This document shows, one piece after another, positions 33,274 through 35,500 of a stretch of 35,500 nt of DNA; within the stretch, counting starts at the first letter, position 1; every line of letters begins with the position of its first letter. Under the pieces are notes generated by a model that saw only the letters and a list, made by a program, of their open reading frames with translations, searched no databases and was not told the DNA's origin. The translations under genes and the position numbers were made by a program. The stretch is from Prevotella sp. (GTDB lineage: Bacteria; Bacteroidota; Bacteroidia; Bacteroidales; Bacteroidaceae): contig JAFVGS010000011.1 in NCBI GenBank assembly GCA_017474845.1, positions 1 to 35,500 on the forward strand. Reading direction: 5' to 3'.

Positions 33274-35500
33274 ATGAAGTTCAGAAAGACGACCGCCGTT
33301 ATGATGCTCGCTCTGGCATTAACGGCATGTACTACGGAGAAGGGGGCACAACAGATGGTGTGGCAGGTGCAGTCGTCTGAGAAGGTCAGTCAGACAGGCG
33401 ACATCCTGTCCACCCCAGCTGCCCAGACAGAAGGTTGGATACAGGCGAAAGTACCTTCAACCATCATGGGAGTGTTGACGGACAATGGCATTGAGAAAGA
33501 AGCACTTACGGCCGACGACTACGCCAAGATCGACAAGACGCAGTTCGAGAAGAGCTGGTGGTATCGCACGACGTTCAATCAGCCGGCCTTGAAAGAAGGC
33601 GAGCACGTGTTGCTCGCCTTCGACGGAATCAGTTATCGTGCTAATGTGTGGCTCAACGGCCAGCAGATTGCCAACAGTCAGGAGATGGCCGGGCCATTCC
33701 GGCAGTTTGAGTTCGATGTGACCCAAGCCATCGCCCAGGAGAATGTGCTCGCTGTCGAAGTGTTCCGTGCCCAGCCCGGAGAACCCAACATCGGTTTTGT
33801 GGACTGGAACCCGCGTCCTGCCGATGAGAGCATGGGCATCTATCGCGAGGTCAGGGTGAAGACTTGTGGCAACGTGGCCGTATCTCACTCCGCCGTCCGC
33901 TCGAGGGTAAACACGGAAACGCTTGATGAAGCCTGGCTCACAGTAGCCACCGAATTGAAGAACCTCTCAGACCAGCCTGTGGAAGGCGAGGTCAGAGGCA
34001 CTGCCGACGGTCAGCCGTTCAGTTGTCCCGTCACACTTGCGGCTGGCGAGAAGCGTCGATTCACCCTCCCATCAGAGATCCATATCGACCATCCGCGCCT
34101 GTGGTGGTGCCACAATATGGGCAAGCCCGAACTCTGTGATTTGCACATTGAATTTGTGCAAACAATGGAAAATGGAAAATTGACAATGGATCATGATGTG
34201 TCTGATAGCGAGGACGTACGTTTCGGCATCCGCGAGGTGAAGAGCTATCTGACGGACGAGGGCTATCGCGGCTTCATGCTGAACGGCAAGAAGGTGCTCT
34301 TAAGAGGTGCCGGCTGGACGGACGATATCTATCTGCGGGATACCCCGGAGAGCAATCGCCTACAATTAGAATATGTACGCGATATGAACATGAACACCGT
34401 CCGACTGGAAGGATTCTGGGGAACCTCACAGAGTCTCTATGACCTCTGCGACGAACTGGGACTGCTGATCCTCGTGGGATGGAGCTGTCATTGGGAGTGG
34501 GAAAGCTATCTTGGTTCTCCCACTGAGGAGCCCTACGGCGGCATCATCAGCCCGGAGAATATCGCCCTCGTTGCCAAGTCGTTCGAGGATCAGGTGATGT
34601 GGCTGCGCTATCATCCGTCGATCATCGGCTGGTTCGTGGGCAGCGACAGGATTCCCAAACCCGAACTGGAGAAGCAGTATCAGCAGTTCATCAGTCAGGA
34701 GGACGACCGCGACTATATCATTTCTGCCAAGAACCTGGAGAGTGAGATCTCCGGATGGTCCGGCACGAAGATGGCAGGGCCTTACGAGTATGTAGGACCG
34801 TCGTACTGGTATCTGCCAGAGGCTCCTGGTGGAGCCTTCGGTTTCAACACCGAGACAGGCATCGGTGCCCAACTGCCCGTGAAGGAGTCGTTGCAGAAGA
34901 TGCTGGGTCAGCAACTCTTCCCCATCGACAGCCGCTGGAACATCCTCTGCACCGCCTCGAGTTCGGAGATGAACACCCTGGGAAAACTGAGCGAGGTGAT
35001 CCAACAGCGCTTTGGCGAGGCAAAGGATATCGACGAATATTTATATCGTGCCGACCTGCTGAACTACGAGAGCACTAAGGCGATGTTCGAGAGCTTCCGT
35101 GTGCGCTGGCCCCATACCACGGGCATCATCCAATGGATGCTCAACAGTGCCCGTCCAAGCATCTACTGGCAGCTCTACGACTACTACATGCAGCCCAATG
35201 CCGCCTACTATGGTGTGAAGAAAGCCAACGCCCCCGTGCAACTCATCTACGACTATCACACCAAGGCCGTCTATGCCGTCAACGAAACATTAGCGCCTGT
35301 CAGTTTCAAGGCATCGATGAAGCTGGTATCACAGAGGGACGGTTCTTTTGTTACATCGTCCGATGTAACAAAAGAACCGTCCCTCTGTGATACAGGGGCG
35401 GTGGTGAAGGTCTTCGACATCGATACCAAAGATGCCCCTGCAGGGATCCTGTTCCTTAACCTGACGGACGAGAAGGGAACGGAGATCGCTACCAACGAGT
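33274..35500 (+). CDS. GH2 glycoside hydrolase lipoprotein, exo-beta-glucosaminidase-like (3' end outside the window)
   Basis: An open frame of 742 codons that runs off the right edge. The N-terminus is a lipoprotein signal with Cys at about residue 19 (LALTAC). A jelly-roll domain (SWWYRTTF, FDGISYRANVWLNG, FVDWNPRPADESMG), an Ig-like domain and the TIM barrel follow. At the acid/base position it has GWFVGSD (Asp458), and the likely nucleophile is Glu527 in FGFNTETG. That Asp/Glu pair and spacing match the CsxA-type exo-beta-D-glucosaminidases rather than beta-galactosidases (NE). A heptamer array (34163-34190) and a 68-base palindrome (35326-35393) lie in frame. It is 4 bases after the GH51 gene. 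The true substrate in an arabinose operon is uncertain. Confidence 0.85.
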   Translation, partial: MKFRKTTAVMMLALALTACTTEKGAQQMVWQVQSSEKVSQTGDILSTPAAQTEGWIQAKVPSTIMGVLTDNGIEKEALTADDYAKIDKTQFEKSWWYRTTFNQPALKEGEHVLLAFDGISYRANVWLNGQQIANSQEMAGPFRQFEFDVTQAIAQENVLAVEVFRAQPGEPNIGFVDWNPRPADESMGIYREVRVKTCGNVAVSHSAVRSRVNTETLDEAWLTVATELKNLSDQPVEGEVRGTADGQPFSCPVTLAAGEKRRFTLPSEIHIDHPRLWWCHNMGKPELCDLHIEFVQTMENGKLTMDHDVSDSEDVRFGIREVKSYLTDEGYRGFMLNGKKVLLRGAGWTDDIYLRDTPESNRLQLEYVRDMNMNTVRLEGFWGTSQSLYDLCDELGLLILVGWSCHWEWESYLGSPTEEPYGGIISPENIALVAKSFEDQVMWLRYHPSIIGWFVGSDRIPKPELEKQYQQFISQEDDRDYIISAKNLESEISGWSGTKMAGPYEYVGPSYWYLPEAPGGAFGFNTETGIGAQLPVKESLQKMLGQQLFPIDSRWNILCTASSSEMNTLGKLSEVIQQRFGEAKDIDEYLYRADLLNYESTKAMFESFRVRWPHTTGIIQWMLNSARPSIYWQLYDYYMQPNAAYYGVKKANAPVQLIYDYHTKAVYAVNETLAPVSFKASMKLVSQRDGSFVTSSDVTKEPSLCDTGAVVKVFDIDTKDAPAGILFLNLTDEKGTEIATNE
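34163..34190. repeat. heptamer array inside the GH2 gene
   Basis: Four units CAATGGA, AAATGGA, AAATTGA and CAATGGA encode TMENGKLTMD in the Ig-like domain, nearly the same peptide as the array in the DUF3987 gene. A further single CATTGAA lies at 34146. Confidence 0.75.
35326..35393. repeat. perfect 33-bp inverted repeat inside the GH2 gene
   Basis: Arms 35326-35358 and 35361-35393 are perfect inverted copies separated by TC. The core AGGGACGGTTCTTTTGT resembles REP/RAYT-type palindromes. It is translated without a stop as a loop from SQRDGSFVTSSD to KEPSLCDT, after the catalytic barrel. Confidence 0.9.

Overview
The window looks like a chromosomal segment of a Bacteroidales bacterium, most likely Prevotella or Segatella. 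The reasons are promoters of the Bacteroidetes type (TAnnTTTG, several with an upstream TTTG), a lack of Shine-Dalgarno sequences at most starts, a serine palmitoyltransferase, the AraR-type Nudix regulator of arabinose genes, and protein sequences that resemble Bacteroides/Prevotella families throughout. The genus is inferred from recognition only; no search was run.

Layout. (1) 1-4620: an accessory island with a hypothetical gene of uncertain start, two further hypotheticals, a BT4734-like/DUF3987 primase-helicase-type protein and a DUF5675 protein. It is rich in small repeats. (2) 4640-7162, minus strand: a divergent sigma-70 factor behind an SLC13-type transporter. (3) 7331-10727: greA, tRNA-Pro, serine palmitoyltransferase (spt) divergent from a lipid kinase, a small Cys-rich membrane protein that is easy to overlook, and tRNA-Cys. 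(4) 10775-13092, minus strand: oxidoreductase, DUF1460 amidase-like protein and YkvA-like DUF1232 protein. (5) 13277-20052, plus strand: membrane protein, hisB, an ABC-F ATPase, grpE-dnaJ and folC. (6) 20159-23811: galactose genes (mutarotase, sugar MFS transporter, galactokinase). (7) 23979 to the right edge: an L-arabinose operon in the order lipoprotein mutarotase, sodium/sugar symporter, araR, araD, araA, araB, GH51 arabinofuranosidase and a GH2 enzyme cut by the window edge.

How the genes fit together. In the right third, the exported GH51 and GH2 enzymes would release sugars, the lipoprotein mutarotase would equilibrate anomers in the periplasm, the symporter would import, and AraA, AraB and AraD would convert L-arabinose to D-xylulose 5-phosphate under AraR. 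The galactose block alongside would import and phosphorylate galactose. The rest is mostly housekeeping: transcript elongation, chaperones, folate and histidine synthesis, and sphingolipid synthesis.

The most unusual signal is the density of small repeats that belong to no gene: heptamer arrays of the type NATTGAA, octamer arrays, nonamer CACGAATTW arrays folded into hairpins on both sides of araA, and REP-like palindromes around GGGAC(A/T/G)GT. Several lie inside open reading frames without breaking them (three in the DUF3987 gene, two in the GH2 gene). Two heptamer arrays sit in the same orientation just upstream of promoter -7 boxes. A second strong observation is an ABC-F ATPase in which every degenerate motif belongs to one and the same composite ATP site.
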